The position numbers and the translations under genes were made by a program. The notes under the pieces were generated by a model. It ran no database searches and was not told where the DNA came from. It was given only the letters and a program-made list of their open reading frames with translations. A stretch of DNA of 64,000 bases. It comes from Chryseolinea lacunae. Its GTDB lineage: Bacteria > Bacteroidota > Bacteroidia > Cytophagales > Cyclobacteriaceae. The stretch covers positions 868,001 to 932,000 of the forward strand of contig NZ_JAERRB010000001.1 of the NCBI RefSeq assembly GCF_016735595.1. The letters run 5' to 3'. Below, piece after piece: positions 51,709-61,004 of the stretch. How positions within the stretch are numbered: position 1 is the stretch's first letter; every line of letters begins with the position of its first letter.

Positions 51709-52362
51709 ATGATCCATCCCCACACGGAACTCAAGTTTATCAGCGACAAAATCGGGTACGGCGTAGTCGCCACCAAATTCATCCCCAAAGGCACCATCAC
51801 CTGGGCACTTGATAAACTGGACCGCATCTTCACGCCGGCACAAGTGCGGGCCATGGACCCCCTCTACCAGCACGTGCTCGACACCTACACCTATCGAAAC
51901 CCCGAAGGTAACCACATCCTCTGCTGGGACAACGCCCGGTTTGTGAACCACAGCTCCAACTCCAACTGCATCACTACGGCCTACGAGTTTGAAATCGCCA
52001 TCCGCGACATCCAGCCCGGCGAGCAGTTGACCGACGACTATGGCTACCTGAACCTGGAAGAACCTTTTGAAGTGGTGCCCGAAGAAGGAACCGACCGTGT
52101 CATCATCTACCCCGACGACCTCGTGCGCTACTATCACGTGTGGGATGAAAAACTGTTGGAAGCGTTTGAACGCCTGCAAGGCGTGGAGCAACCTCTGTTG
52201 CACATTCTCGAAGCCACCACCCTGGCCAAGGCCCGCCGCGTTTCGGCCGGCGAAGAGCAGATGGATTCCATCCTTAACTGCTACTGCCCCAAGCATGGCA
52301 AAATAAACGGCGAAGCCCAACAGGTGAAAGTACGCTCACCCAAAGTGGCCTACCCGTTCTGA
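51709..52362 (+). CDS. SET-domain protein (putative protein-lysine methyltransferase)
   Basis: A 217-residue protein with a SET fold: KIGYGVVATKFIPKGTI (SAM-binding turn), the knot segment ARFVNHSSNSNCITT, IQPGEQLTDDYGYL, and a C-terminal CYCPKHG. These are the conserved GxG, RFxNHSxxPN and DYxY motifs of SET methyltransferases. Bacterial members are rare and mostly uncharacterised; substrates may be ribosomal or chromatin-like proteins. A TTG-N20-TTACTTTG promoter may lie at 51649-51679. Its 3' end overlaps the convergent helicase gene by 13 bp. Confidence 0.88.
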   Translation: MIHPHTELKFISDKIGYGVVATKFIPKGTITWALDKLDRIFTPAQVRAMDPLYQHVLDTYTYRNPEGNHILCWDNARFVNHSSNSNCITTAYEFEIAIRDIQPGEQLTDDYGYLNLEEPFEVVPEEGTDRVIIYPDDLVRYYHVWDEKLLEAFERLQGVEQPLLHILEATTLAKARRVSAGEEQMDSILNCYCPKHGKINGEAQQVKVRSPKVAYPF

Positions 52363-55300
52363 TTGTCCTGAGAGCCCACAAAGAGCATCAGGTCGTTTTC
52401 AACTTTCTCACGATCCTTCCAGAAATTCCGGCTAAACACCATGTGGTGCTTCCATTTCTTTTGTGTGAGCAACGTGGGCGTGTAGGCATGCACCTCTTTG
52501 GCTGAAATGGCCGAGAAATAGCGCACGTCGTCGGTAAGAATCACCCCGATATATTGATCGTCCTTCAGCACGTTGATGTCGGTGAAGGGCAGCGCCTGCG
52601 TGTCGAAGACAAACTCCGGAATGCGGCCCGTGCTCCACAACTGCAACCGGCGACTGAGGAACCAGGCCTCGGTTTGCTGGCTGGGCAACGTGGACTGCGT
52701 CTTGTAGTTTCCCTGGTATACCTCGCGGGCAAACGCGAGGTATTGCTTCAACAGCTTCGGCCCTTCGTTCTTCACATCGTCTACCTTTAGCTGCTCAGGC
52801 AGGATGCTGGTGACGATGATGATTTTTTCGCGGCCACGGGTCACGGCCACATTCAACCGGTTCTCGCCCCCTGCCATGTTGAGGCTTCCGAACTGCATGC
52901 CCATTTTGCCATGCTTGTCGGGCGCATAGCCCACCGAAAAAATTATGATGTCCTTCTCGTCGCCCTGCACGTTCTCAATGTTCTTCACAAAAAGCGATTC
53001 CGGAATGGCTTGGCCACGGGCCGCCGCTTCGGTTTCCAGCGCATCGAGCACAACCATCTGCTGGGGCGCGTTGAAGGTGACCACGCCGATTTCCTTGTCG
53101 GGATATTGATTCAGGATGTCCAGTACACGCCGGGAAACCTCTTCGGCCTCCACCGCATTGGTCTGGTTTTCCCACACGCCCTCCACCTTGTGATATTCAA
53201 GCGGAGGATCGTTGGTGTTGATCACGTCGCGGTCGGGCAACAGCTGAAGCCTGCCGCCATAAAAATGTTTGTTCGAAAAATCGATAAGGGCCAGCGACTT
53301 GCTGCGGTAGTGTCCCTGCAAATGCACCGTGCTGAGGTAGCGCGCCGACAGCTCCAACAACGACTCCACCTCCAGGTCGGGGTTTTCCTGCTCGTCGTTC
53401 CAACGCACCTGGTAGAGCTCGCTGGGACGCAGCTGTTTGTCGTCGCCGGCCACCACCAGTTGCTTGCCGCGATACATGGCGGGGATGCCACGCTCGGCAA
53501 AACACTGCGATGCTTCGTCAAAGATCACCAGGTCGAACATACCGGTGGTCATCGGGAAAATGGCCGACACCGATTCGGGCGAGGCCATCCAGCACGGCAC
53601 CAATTGAAACAGTTCATAGGGAAACGCCTCGATGAGCTTGCGCAGCGGCCAGATCTTTTTCTTCTTCGTGACCTGGTGCAGAAGGTCGCGATAGGTCACC
53701 ATGTTGTTGAGACGGTTGTATTCCAGGTTTTCATATACGCGCTCGCGCGCCTTCACCCACAGAATTTCCTTGCTCAGCTTTTTCTTCTCTTTCAAACATT
53801 GCCGCAGCTCATCTTGCAGTGTGTCCATCTTCATAGACGACACGGCGCGCAGAATGGGATATTTTGTTTCGATGTGATCGATCCACGCGAGGCGCAGGCT
53901 GTTCTGAAAAAGCAATTCCATCGCCTCCCCTTCCCAGTTGCCCAACTTGTCGTGCAGTTTCAGAATGGCATCGCGCTCAAAAAACGTCAGCGTTTCCTTG
54001 AGCGTGTCATACTCGCACAGCGAATCAAAATCGCGTTGCAGGATCTTCCGGTAGTCAGCTTCCTTGGCAGGCTCCAGAATGATTTGCTTCACCTGAAAGG
54101 GTGTGAGCCACTGAAGCCACTCTGATTTTTTTGCATCGATAGCGCCCACAATGCCCAGCAGGTCGCGCACCAGCAAAATAAATTCGTCGCGGTTGTATTT
54201 CTGAACGTTGATGGCGCCTTTGATTTCGCGAAGCGTGTTGAAGATGAGCTTGGCGCGAATGGCCAGCTTCTGTGCCACAAACCATTTTTGCAACGAGGTC
54301 TGCTTATAGTTTTCGGGCAAGGCCATCAGCCACGGTTTACTCTTCAACGCCGTGAGGTGATGTTCGAGGTTGAGGCGGCTGTCGATACGTTGCTCCAGCA
54401 CCTGCAAGCCTTGCTTGTTGTATTCAAGTCCATTGGCCACCAGCACACGGCGCAGCAAAAATTTCTCTTTCGAAAACAATTCCCAACGGATCAACCGGAT
54501 CAGGTTGGTGCGTGAATCGAGGCGATGTTGCAACGCTTCCTGAAATTTTCCCAATTGGTCGGATGCCACCGTGATTTCGGGAGGTTCGTCGTCGTAGCAA
54601 TTCAGCACCACGCGCTCCATGTTGGAGAGCCACAGCATACTGGTTTCGTCGTCCGATTCGCCGATCATCGACTGGAAGTAATAATAGGTCTCGTCGTCTT
54701 TCAGCACGCTGATCATGCCCAGGATGTCATCGGTTTTGGAAGCCAGCGCCGCGCAGTCGTCGAGATGTGGGCGGATGCCGATTTTGCTTTCGATGGCATC
54801 GGCCACCTGTTTTTGAAAGGCCGGGATGTCGGACAGTGCGTGCTCAATTTGTTTTTCGTCGGAAGGCTTAAGCCCGGCAAACGAGCGACGATCTTTCCAG
54901 GCATAATGATCCAATCGGCCCGCATATTGAGCATAGGTTTTCAGCTTTCGCAAAAACTCGTGCAACGTCTGAAAGCCAAAAAACGGATACTCCTGTTTGA
55001 TGTTCACCGACTGGCCATGCAGGTCGGATGTGAGGTAGAGTTCCTTCACGGAAATGCCCGACTCTTTGTCGTCGAACAAGGCGTGTTTAAATTCCTCCAG
55101 CTCTTCGGTGATCTGATCGATGCGGCGGCAAAGCTGAAAAAACTTCCGTTCGGTTTGAATCACGTCGATGCCGCGGTTGCGTGTTTTAAATTCTTCTACG
55201 CGTTCGATCTGTCGCGCAATTTTTCCATAGATGTCTTTGCGGTCGTTTCGAAAGTCGTGCACCAGTCCCAGAAAATCGCCGAGGTCAATTTCCTTCAGCC

Positions 55301-56378
55301 GGTCATACACCACATCCAGTGCGGCGCGCTTCTGGCACACCAGCAATGCCCTTTTTCCCGACGCAATGGCATCGGCCAGCAGGTTGCAAATGAGCTGCGA
55401 TTTGCCCGTGCCCGGAGGGCCTTGCACCACGATGGACCGGCCGTGCTTGATGGCCTTGATCGCATTTTCCTGGAAGGCATCGAGCACAAAAGGCGCAAAT
55501 ATTTTTTCTTCGCTGATGTTGGGGGCCAATGCATTGCCTTGCGCATTCAACGTTTCTTCGGTGTTGCTTTTTTGAAGAAAGAAGTCTTCGAGATCTGTAA
55601 TGGAATCGTTCTCGATCAGGTTCAGATAGTCGGGCACCAATTGTGAGCCGGCCTGTGGAAAAATTCCCAGCACCGCTTCAGGATAAAGTTTCAGTTCGCC
55701 GTTGCGCAGCGTTTCTTCCAGGGCTTCTTTTTTGAAGGCCTCAAACGGCATGAGGGTGTCCTGAAAATTGTCAGCGTTGAAATTGATTTCCACACGGTCG
55801 CGCAGCAGTTCATAGAGCTGGGTGCGAAACACAACGCTGTCGTCTTCAAAATCTTCGAAGCTGGTGTCCAGCAAATCTTCTTCAAGCTTCACCTGGTTAT
55901 AGAATGCAAATGCCAGCAGAAACGATTTGTTGAATGTGATGCCCGCGTCTTTCCGGGGCTGGATGACCCAGTGTTGTCCCTCTTGAACGATCTCTACAGG
56001 AAAATACAACAGCGGACAACGCACCAGCGACCCGTCCGAAAATTTTCCACGCACAAAGGGCCAGCCCACATGCAGGTCGTTGGATCCGCGCTCTTCAAAA
56101 ATGAAACGGTCGATGCGTTGTAGCTTTTTCAGTTTCTTGCTGCTCTCGTTGTTGGCTTCCATGCGGCTGTCGAGCACCTGGCAAACTTTTTTTGGCTTGC
56201 CACCAATAAGGGCCTTGATGAGTTCGAACGACGGCTCGCCGTTGAGGAAGCTCAGTTCTTGTATGTCGATGAGCTGCTCGGCGTGCAGGCGCAGCAACAG
56301 CAGCGACCGGTTGTTGCCCGACAGGTTGGTGAGCCTGCGCAGGTAGGTGGGCAATATATTTTTGGGAATATGGTCCAT
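52350..56378 (-). CDS. Large superfamily 1 helicase with DUF4011-like N-terminus
   Basis: The start at 56378 (MDHIPKNILPTYLRRLTNLS) gives 1342 residues; an in-frame codon at 56417 adds 13. The N-terminal ~270 residues resemble the DUF4011-type domain. The SF1 (DNA2/NAM7/UPF1-like) core follows: Walker A VQGPPGTGKSQL (about 316-325), Walker B DLVIFDEASQ (about 948), motif III AGDDKQLRPSE, NVQGDEKDIIIFS and VAVTRGREKI (about 1173). About 500 helical residues are inserted between Walker A and B, typical of the group. Many relatives carry a C-terminal nuclease domain; the ~170-residue tail here shows no clear PD-(D/E)XK motif. Likely a nucleic-acid motor; role unknown. Confidence 0.86.
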   Translation of the reverse strand: MDHIPKNILPTYLRRLTNLSGNNRSLLLLRLHAEQLIDIQELSFLNGEPSFELIKALIGGKPKKVCQVLDSRMEANNESSKKLKKLQRIDRFIFEERGSNDLHVGWPFVRGKFSDGSLVRCPLLYFPVEIVQEGQHWVIQPRKDAGITFNKSFLLAFAFYNQVKLEEDLLDTSFEDFEDDSVVFRTQLYELLRDRVEINFNADNFQDTLMPFEAFKKEALEETLRNGELKLYPEAVLGIFPQAGSQLVPDYLNLIENDSITDLEDFFLQKSNTEETLNAQGNALAPNISEEKIFAPFVLDAFQENAIKAIKHGRSIVVQGPPGTGKSQLICNLLADAIASGKRALLVCQKRAALDVVYDRLKEIDLGDFLGLVHDFRNDRKDIYGKIARQIERVEEFKTRNRGIDVIQTERKFFQLCRRIDQITEELEEFKHALFDDKESGISVKELYLTSDLHGQSVNIKQEYPFFGFQTLHEFLRKLKTYAQYAGRLDHYAWKDRRSFAGLKPSDEKQIEHALSDIPAFQKQVADAIESKIGIRPHLDDCAALASKTDDILGMISVLKDDETYYYFQSMIGESDDETSMLWLSNMERVVLNCYDDEPPEITVASDQLGKFQEALQHRLDSRTNLIRLIRWELFSKEKFLLRRVLVANGLEYNKQGLQVLEQRIDSRLNLEHHLTALKSKPWLMALPENYKQTSLQKWFVAQKLAIRAKLIFNTLREIKGAINVQKYNRDEFILLVRDLLGIVGAIDAKKSEWLQWLTPFQVKQIILEPAKEADYRKILQRDFDSLCEYDTLKETLTFFERDAILKLHDKLGNWEGEAMELLFQNSLRLAWIDHIETKYPILRAVSSMKMDTLQDELRQCLKEKKKLSKEILWVKARERVYENLEYNRLNNMVTYRDLLHQVTKKKKIWPLRKLIEAFPYELFQLVPCWMASPESVSAIFPMTTGMFDLVIFDEASQCFAERGIPAMYRGKQLVVAGDDKQLRPSELYQVRWNDEQENPDLEVESLLELSARYLSTVHLQGHYRSKSLALIDFSNKHFYGGRLQLLPDRDVINTNDPPLEYHKVEGVWENQTNAVEAEEVSRRVLDILNQYPDKEIGVVTFNAPQQMVVLDALETEAAARGQAIPESLFVKNIENVQGDEKDIIIFSVGYAPDKHGKMGMQFGSLNMAGGENRLNVAVTRGREKIIIVTSILPEQLKVDDVKNEGPKLLKQYLAFAREVYQGNYKTQSTLPSQQTEAWFLSRRLQLWSTGRIPEFVFDTQALPFTDINVLKDDQYIGVILTDDVRYFSAISAKEVHAYTPTLLTQKKWKHHMVFSRNFWKDREKVENDLMLFVGSQDNQNG

Positions 56379-56432
56379 GATGTTCGGTGTTGGATAGGTA
56401 AACAGCGGCGGCCGCACACGGGTTCTGACGCG

Positions 56433-57353
56433 TCAGTTCCGAAAGGTTAAATATGGTGCGATTTTGTCAATGATTTGAACGTCGAGCCCGTGTATCTTTC
56501 GAAGATCGTCCGGGGAATTAAATTCTCCATGTTCCTTTCGATAAGCCACAATGATTCGCGCCGCGGTTCGCCGGATGAGCGGGTGGGCCGCCAGTGTTTT
56601 TTCGTCGGCCGTGTTCACGTTTAGTTTCTTGGGCTGAAAATTCTCCACCACAAAACATCGCTTCTCCAGCTGCCGGATCGCGGCCGTGTCCAGACCATAG
56701 ACCTCGCTCAATTGTTGCAGGCTCACAAAGCCTCCCAGGGCATCCCGGAATTTCAAAATGCGCAACGCCAATTTTTCGCCAATGCCATAAAGGCTTTCCA
56801 ACTGTTCTGCGTCGGCCTGGTTCAGATCGAAACGCACCACTTCTGGTTTTTTCCTGACATCGGCTGGAAATGGTTTGTGTGCGAAAAGTGTGTCCTTCTT
56901 TTCCGGCAGCGTGATGTAGGAAAAAACGCGGTGATAGAACGCAGAGTCTACACCATAAATTTTGAGGAGGTCGGCCTTCACCCTGAATTTTCCGCCTTTC
57001 TCCCGGTAGTGTGCAATCCGCGTCGACAAAGCCGCCGATAAACCCAACTGTTGCCACTGCGCCACGCTGATGATGTTGGGATCGAACGCAAACAGCAGCG
57101 TCTGTTTTTTAGACTTCGCACCCCCTGTGGCAACAACCGAATCGTTTTGTTGAGCGGCCACCCAAAAGGCTACAAGGCTGTCGAGTTTTGCCTGGTCTTT
57201 GGTGTTGTCATACGGGCGTGGCAACCGCCAGGCTTTCCACACGGTGGGCGCAAACAGAATGATCACCAGCAGGGGAAGCAACACCAGAAACCCGTTCACC
57301 TGTGCACGGGAGAATCCAAAGAAATCACGGACATAACGCTGTATGCGATTCAT
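56433..57353 (-). CDS. Membrane-anchored helix-hairpin-helix (ComEA-like) protein
   Basis: The start at 57353 gives 306 residues; an earlier codon at 57407 adds 18. One transmembrane helix (about 19-38, VNGFLVLLPLLVIILFA) anchors the protein. The soluble part carries repeated ComEA-type helix-hairpin-helix units: FDPNIISVAQWQQLGLSAAL, FDLNQADAEQLESLYGIGEK, LNVNTADEKTLAAHPLIRRT and a final HGLDVQIIDKIAPYLTFRN. Such domains bind DNA backbone non-specifically, as in competence, but many Bacteroidota versions have no known role. It lies 54 bp from the helicase start on the same strand. Confidence 0.88.
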   Translation of the reverse strand: MNRIQRYVRDFFGFSRAQVNGFLVLLPLLVIILFAPTVWKAWRLPRPYDNTKDQAKLDSLVAFWVAAQQNDSVVATGGAKSKKQTLLFAFDPNIISVAQWQQLGLSAALSTRIAHYREKGGKFRVKADLLKIYGVDSAFYHRVFSYITLPEKKDTLFAHKPFPADVRKKPEVVRFDLNQADAEQLESLYGIGEKLALRILKFRDALGGFVSLQQLSEVYGLDTAAIRQLEKRCFVVENFQPKKLNVNTADEKTLAAHPLIRRTAARIIVAYRKEHGEFNSPDDLRKIHGLDVQIIDKIAPYLTFRN

Positions 57354-57521
57354 AAGGCCTAACGTTGTCACTAAAGTGGCAATTTTTTTCAGACATCCAA
57401 ATGCCACACACTTTTCGTAAATTCAGGTAAGTCGCACGATCTGCAGCAAAACAAAACACATCCCGTGTTCTGCTGTTAATACATAAACGTGACCACACAC
57501 TAAACCCAAACCCCTCGTGAC

Positions 57522-57926
57522 ATGAAACGCCTAAGAATGCTCTCGCTATCGCTTGTGGCCATGTTCGCCGCATTGTTTGTTTATGCCAACGTTCGGCAGC
57601 TAAGTGCCACCGAAAAACTGAAATCAGTTCACTTCGCATCGTTCACATGGGGAAGCGATGTGACACCGGTAACCAAACTTTCACTGCACCAAAAAATCAA
57701 TAGCGTGCCCGGTGTAACCGCCTGTTCCATCAGTCAAGAAGGCACCGGCGCCGCCGTAATTTTTTATCCCGATCAGGTCACCGAAACACAACTGGCCACT
57801 CTGCTCGCAACCACAACACACCTTGCGGTGAGCCAAAAAGAATTACCAACGTCGGGCGGGTGCCCGGTTCACAACCTCGATGCATCTTTTCATCGCTTCA
57901 TTTCCGCACTCGACATCCGTCACTAA
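57522..57926 (+). CDS. Exported HMA-like (heavy-metal-associated fold) protein
   Basis: A 134-residue protein with a signal anchor or signal peptide (MKRLRMLSLSLVAMFAALFV, ending Y-A-N). The mature part has the beta-alpha-beta rhythm of a heavy-metal-associated domain (LHQKINSVPGVTACSISQEG, AAVIFYPDQVTETQLATLLA), but lacks the CxxC metal site; a C-terminal GGCPVHN and HRF/RH histidines could serve instead. It lies 33 bp upstream of the exported truncated haemoglobin gene, so the pair may act together in the periplasm (inference). Confidence 0.7.
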   Translation: MKRLRMLSLSLVAMFAALFVYANVRQLSATEKLKSVHFASFTWGSDVTPVTKLSLHQKINSVPGVTACSISQEGTGAAVIFYPDQVTETQLATLLATTTHLAVSQKELPTSGGCPVHNLDASFHRFISALDIRH

Positions 57927-57959
57927 AACTTCTTCCGACTTCTTCTAAACCACCTCATC

Positions 57960-58424
57960 ATGAAACGCAACAGAACCCTCCTCGTTTTCGGCATCACCCT
58001 GCTCATCGCAGTAGCCGCCGGCTGCAACAAAGACGACGATAACAACACCAACGAACCCACACTCTACACCCGGTTGGGTGGTCTTGAAGGCATCTCGAAA
58101 GTGACCGACCAGTTCCTGGCCAACGTGGCCGCCGACAGCAAAATCAACGAACGGTTTGTGGCCACGGTGGCCGATCCCTATCGCCTCCAGCTCTTGCGCA
58201 ACAACCTCATCGATCAGATTTGTGCAGGCTCGGGCGGGCCGTGTCAATACAAAGGAAAAACCATGCTGGAAGCGCACACCGGCATGAACATCAGTACCGA
58301 CGAATTCAACGCCCTGGTCAACGACCTCGTCGCGTCCATGACCTATTACAAAGTGGCCGAACAGGAGCAGTCCGCATTGTTGGCCATTCTCGGCCCCATG
58401 CAATCGGATATTGTTGGAAAATAA
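57960..58424 (+). CDS. Group 1 truncated haemoglobin lipoprotein
   Basis: A 154-residue protein. The N-terminus (MKRNRTLLVFGITLLIAVAA then GC) has lipobox cysteine C22, so the globin is exported and lipid-anchored. The globin part (about 33-152) matches the group 1 truncated family: LYTRLGGLEGISKVTDQFL, then KGKTMLEAHTGMNIS with proximal haem ligand H106, then SMTYYKVAEQEQSALLAILG. Two cysteines (C88, C95) flank a GSGGP loop. Truncated globins are usually cytosolic NO/O2-handling proteins, so an envelope location is less usual. Terminator follows. Confidence 0.88.
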   Translation: MKRNRTLLVFGITLLIAVAAGCNKDDDNNTNEPTLYTRLGGLEGISKVTDQFLANVAADSKINERFVATVADPYRLQLLRNNLIDQICAGSGGPCQYKGKTMLEAHTGMNISTDEFNALVNDLVASMTYYKVAEQEQSALLAILGPMQSDIVGK

Positions 58425-58448
58425 TAAGAGACAAATTTTACGAACCAA

Positions 58449-58484
58449 AAAATCGCCTCTTCCGTAATAGGGGGAGGCGATTTT
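58449..58484 (+). terminator. Terminator after the truncated haemoglobin gene
   Basis: AAAATCGCCTC (58449-58459) pairs with GAGGCGATTTT (58474-58484), an 11-bp stem ending in T residues 25 bases after the stop codon. Confidence 0.85.
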
Positions 58485-58583
58485 AGTATGCGTACTTATT
58501 TATACTCATTCTAAATTAGTCAATACTGACTTTTGACACCATTTTAATTGACTTTCGGCATCACTCCGTTTCAGTCCAGGCTT

Positions 58584-58591
58584 TACTTTTG
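58584..58591 (+). promoter_or_regulatory. -7 box just upstream of hemA
   Basis: TACTTTTG fits TAnnTTTG and lies nine bases before the hemA ATG (58601). With the usual spacing transcription would begin within a few bases of the ATG, so the mRNA may be nearly leaderless. No TTG is present 19 bases upstream. Confidence 0.45.
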
Positions 58592-58600
58592 TAACGCGTA

Positions 58601-59866
58601 ATGACACAGAATTTCAAAGCACTCGTCCTCACTTACAAAACCGCTCCGGTGGCCATCCGCGAGCAGGTTTCTTTGAATGAAGAAGCTTCCAAAAAGCTTT
58701 TGAATTTCATTCGCGACTACACGGCCGCTACCGATGTGCTGGTAGTATCTACCTGCAACCGCACCGAAGTGTATTATCTGGCCGAAAAGGACTTTTCGAC
58801 CGAAATTTTCAAAGGACTTTCATTACTCAAGGCGATCGAACCCGGTTTCGAAGCGCATTTTTCCAATTTCAGTGGGCAAGCCGCCGTGCAACATCTATTT
58901 GATGTGGCCATCGGCCTCGACGCCCAGGTGATTGGCGACCTCCAGATTTCGGGACAGGTGAAAAACGCCTACCAGTGGAGCGCCGACGAAAACATGGCAG
59001 GGCCGTTTTTGCACCGCCTCATGCACACCATCTTTTTTGTGAACAAACGCGTTGTTCAGGAAACCTCTTTCCGCGACGGCGCCGCCTCCATATCATACGC
59101 TGCCAAAGAATTGGCCGAAGACCTGACGGCCGGCCTCACCGCACCCAAAGTGCTGGTGGTGGGCGTAGGCGAAATTGGTCAGGATGTGTGCCTCAACCTG
59201 GTGCACTCGCGTCTCAAGGAGGTTAAAATCCTGAACCGCACGCCCGAAAAAGCAGAGAAACTTGCACAGCGCTGCGGCTTTTCATTCGGCACCATCGATC
59301 AGCTGGCCAGCGAAATTGCCAAAGCCGACATCGTCATCAGCTCCGTGTCGGGCAACCAGCCCCTCATCACGCGCGAGTTGCTGGATCACGTGAAGATTCT
59401 CTCCCACAAATATTTCATCGACCTCTCCATGCCCCGCAGCATCGAGAGTGCCATAGAAGAAGTTCCCGGAACACTTGTCTACAACCTTGACGACATCCGC
59501 GAAAAGACAAACGAAGCCGTCGAAAAACGGAAAGCGTCTATCCCGCATGTGCAAGCCATCATCCAGGAAGTGATTGCCGATTTCGAAGATTGGTCGAAAG
59601 AGATGATTGTGACGCCCACCATTCAAAAGCTGAAAAACACGCTGGAGCAAATCCGCAAAGAAGAGCTGGCGCGTTTCCTGAAGAATGCAAAACCCGAAGA
59701 AGCCGAACGCCTCGAAGAAATGAGCCGCTCGCTCATGCAAAAAATCCTGAAGTACCCAGTGCTTCAACTGAAGGCAGCCTGCAAACGCGGCGACGCCGAA
59801 TCATTGTCTGAAGTGCTGAACGAACTTTTCAACCTGGAAGGCCAGCCCGAAAAGTCCAAACACTAA
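58601..59866 (+). CDS. hemA: Glutamyl-tRNA reductase
   Basis: A 421-residue enzyme that reduces glutamyl-tRNA to glutamate-1-semialdehyde, first step of tetrapyrrole synthesis. Catalytic C52 is in VVSTCNRTEVYY. The NADPH-binding fold includes VLVVGVGEIGQDV (about 185-197) followed by LNRTPEKAEKL; the C-terminal helical dimerisation region spans about 300-415. SVSGNQPLI and DLSMPRSIESAI are also typical. The start matches the usual family N-terminus. No other haem gene is adjacent, but a globin and a cytochrome c gene lie on either side. Confidence 0.95.
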   Translation: MTQNFKALVLTYKTAPVAIREQVSLNEEASKKLLNFIRDYTAATDVLVVSTCNRTEVYYLAEKDFSTEIFKGLSLLKAIEPGFEAHFSNFSGQAAVQHLFDVAIGLDAQVIGDLQISGQVKNAYQWSADENMAGPFLHRLMHTIFFVNKRVVQETSFRDGAASISYAAKELAEDLTAGLTAPKVLVVGVGEIGQDVCLNLVHSRLKEVKILNRTPEKAEKLAQRCGFSFGTIDQLASEIAKADIVISSVSGNQPLITRELLDHVKILSHKYFIDLSMPRSIESAIEEVPGTLVYNLDDIREKTNEAVEKRKASIPHVQAIIQEVIADFEDWSKEMIVTPTIQKLKNTLEQIRKEELARFLKNAKPEEAERLEEMSRSLMQKILKYPVLQLKAACKRGDAESLSEVLNELFNLEGQPEKSKH

Positions 59867-59925
59867 TTTACTCCACTACTTTTTCTTGTTGAGATCAACC
59901 TTCTTGTAAAAAAAGAAAGGCTGCG

Positions 59926-60915
59926 TTAGTTTCTGTACTGCGCAGGGTTGATTCCGAATTTGCGCTTGAACGCCGTAGAAAAGTGATTGGGATTTTTATA
60001 ACCCACCATGCCGCTCACTTCATTCACATAGGCGCCGGCGTCCTGCAACATGCGGCGTGCATGTTCCATTTTCAGATCGTGCAGGTAGTCGAACACCGTG
60101 GTGCCAAACAATTCCTTAAATCCTTTTTTGAGTTTGAACTCATTCAGGCCAAACGTGCGGCTCAGGTTTTTCAGTGAGTGATCTTCGGTGAAGCTTTGAT
60201 GCAGGAAATCGCGGAGCGCATAGAACGCATCCTGATCTTTTGAATTGATTTTTTGAACGGCCACCGTGTCGTCGCGCTTCACCAGCTGATCGAGTTGCAT
60301 GGCGATAAGCTCCAGCACTTTGGCTTCGATCACGATCTTGCGCAGGTTGCCGCTGAGCGTGCAGTTCATGATGTCGTGCACAGTGCCAAACATGCGCGGA
60401 CTCATCTGCATGTTGTCCATCGCACCGCTCACGGCCTGCCGGTTCAATAGTTTCTCTTTAAGACTTGCCGACCATCTCTCCTTCTCACACAACAGGTCGC
60501 AATAGTAGAGCCGATCCACCGAAAGGTGCAACACGTTCAGGCGTTCCTGCGCGGTGAGGTAATGGTCCTGGCCCACGTCGGGTTTATACACAAAGTTGTG
60601 CATGCCCTTGTGCATGACCATGCCTTTGGTTAACCCGGCAAAGTCCGACTCGATGGTGCCATCCAGAAAGATGCAAGTGTCAACCGTGTTCGACTCCCAA
60701 CCTTCGCGTTGCTGAAGATGAAGATTTTGATTTACCTGACTGTCGAAAGCCACAACCCTGATTTCAGGGAGCACCATGTCTTTAACATCCACTGTGCCCC
60801 ACTCGGTGCGAATGGGTGCGTGTGTGGCAAACTCCACCTGGTCGGATGGAGGTGTGTGAAATGCAGGGGGAAGTACGCACGCGTAGTCGACGGTGATGAA
60901 GTTGCTCCGGGTCAT
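59926..60915 (-). CDS. AraC-family transcriptional regulator
   Basis: A 329-residue regulator. The C-terminal ~100 residues carry HTH_18: HSLKNLSRTFGLNEFKLKKG, FKELFGTTVFDYLHDLKMEH, NEVSGMVGYKNPNHFSTAFK, RKFGINPAQYRN. The N-terminal ~220 residues match no named domain; the layout (with LRKIVIEAKVLELIAMQLDQL before the HTH) resembles the Bacteroidota siderophore/PchR-like group of AraC proteins. The cytochrome c gene starts 89 bp away and is divergent, so it is a candidate target. No Fur-type site was found. Confidence 0.9.
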   Translation of the reverse strand: MTRSNFITVDYACVLPPAFHTPPSDQVEFATHAPIRTEWGTVDVKDMVLPEIRVVAFDSQVNQNLHLQQREGWESNTVDTCIFLDGTIESDFAGLTKGMVMHKGMHNFVYKPDVGQDHYLTAQERLNVLHLSVDRLYYCDLLCEKERWSASLKEKLLNRQAVSGAMDNMQMSPRMFGTVHDIMNCTLSGNLRKIVIEAKVLELIAMQLDQLVKRDDTVAVQKINSKDQDAFYALRDFLHQSFTEDHSLKNLSRTFGLNEFKLKKGFKELFGTTVFDYLHDLKMEHARRMLQDAGAYVNEVSGMVGYKNPNHFSTAFKRKFGINPAQYRN

Positions 60916-61004
60916 AAAATCCTTTTTGCGGATGAGATGCTCCGTTTAACGTAGACTTCAAAGTTTGGTTGGACCGTAAAAGCGGGAAACATCTCTCAAC
61001 CCCT

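Noticed and set aside
52911-54125. 404-codon plus-strand frame antisense to the SF1 helicase
   Set aside because: No recognisable protein features; the opposite strand encodes intact helicase motifs.
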